The notes under the pieces are model-generated. The model was not told where the DNA came from. It did no database searches and saw only the letters and a program-made list of their open reading frames with translations. A stretch of 15,933 nucleotides of DNA. It comes from Firmicutes bacterium CAG:95. GTDB taxonomy: Bacteria > Bacillota > Clostridia > Lachnospirales > Lachnospiraceae. Position numbers and translations under genes: made by a program. Position 1 is the stretch's first letter, and each line of letters begins with the position of its first letter. The stretch covers positions 1 to 15,933 of the forward strand of contig FR902854.1 in the NCBI GenBank assembly GCA_000438155.1, written 5' to 3'. Of this stretch, positions 15,542 to 15,933 are shown piece by piece.

Positions 15542-15933
15542 ATCCAAAGAAGTGAAGCGGCACTGAATGCCCTTACACTGGTATTCCCGGTCCAGATGCT
15601 TATGGTGGCAGTGGGGGTCGGAACCGGCGTGGGAACCAATGCACTTCTTGCAAGAACGCTTGGACAGGGAAACAGTAAAAAAGCTGCAAAGGTAGCAGGG
15701 AACAGTCAAGAGAATATTTTGTCGGAGCAATGAGGATAATCTCAGTCAGCTTTCTATTTGCCGGAATCAATGTTGCTTATCAGGGTATTTATCAGGCATT
15801 GGATGGTGGTGTGGAATCACTGATTATTTCGCTTTTGAGACAGCTCATTATTATCCTGCCGCTGGCTGGAAACTTTTCCATGTTTGTCAGAGATGGTAAA
15901 GAGAATTATTACGATCAGCAGAGAATTTGGAAG
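15503..15933 (+). pseudogene. Degraded MATE-family efflux transporter gene (continues past window)
   Basis: Two clearly MATE-like pieces lie in different frames. The first (15503-15732) begins LFTSRV, meets a TGA at 15521-15523, then reads EAALNALTLVFPVQ, MLMVAVGVGTGVGTNALLAR and TLGQGNSKKAAKVAGN, a highly recognisable N-terminal-half segment. The second (from about 15715, another frame) reads YFVGAMRIISVSFLFAGINV and YQGIYQALDGGVESLIISLL, which belongs near the C-terminal end of the family. Full-length proteins have roughly 450 residues, so I estimate 200-250 residues are missing between the pieces, and the first ~50 residues upstream are absent too. After LPLAGNFSMF the sequence no longer looks like the family. 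Intact relatives export drugs or metabolites with Na+ or H+; this copy cannot. The repressor-operon terminator upstream separates it from the sugar locus. Confidence 0.8.

Overview
The window looks like chromosomal DNA from a low-to-moderate-GC Firmicute of the gut Lachnospiraceae type (Blautia, Roseburia or Ruminococcus-like). The reasons are strong AGGAGG-type ribosome binding sites, a YitT transporter, an XRE regulator with a membrane tail, a Cys-rich Ig-type surface protein, a DUF3791-like remnant, and a LacI-controlled sugar ABC operon without its own ATPase. This assignment is inference; no rRNA or tRNA gene is present to anchor it.

Layout. Positions 1-1874 (+) hold the 3' part of a surface protein with a Pro/Lys/Glu stalk and a C-terminal membrane anchor. 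It converges on a double-HD (HD-GYP type) phosphohydrolase gene (3182-1971, -) across a shared hairpin. Next on the plus strand come a YitT/DUF2179 membrane protein (3375-4241) and an XRE regulator with about six membrane helices (4344-5381). Positions 5382-5821 have no intact gene: they contain a promoter, a DUF3791-like gene broken by one missing base, and a two-way terminator.

The centre of interest is 5822-15480, a complete sugar-utilisation locus. A LacI-family repressor (6883-5822, -) diverges from a five-gene plus-strand operon: a lipoprotein solute-binding protein (7198-8814), two permeases (8960-9901 and 9914-10801), a GH127 beta-L-arabinofuranosidase (10822-12741), and an 860-residue protein (12803-15385) that looks like an uncharacterised (alpha/alpha)-barrel carbohydrate-active protein, possibly DUF5695. 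A strong terminator follows. Three near-identical operator-like palindromes (TTAAAACGTTTTAA and variants) lie between repressor and operon, two of them directly against -10 boxes. A nested hairpin sits between the binding protein and the first permease. The likely working order is binding of a plant-derived, L-arabinofuranose-containing oligosaccharide at the surface, import using an ATPase encoded elsewhere, then cytoplasmic cleavage by GH127 and the 860-residue protein. The exact glycan is inference.

From about 15503 to the window edge is the wreck of a MATE-family efflux gene: two recognisable pieces in different frames, with the middle of the protein missing.
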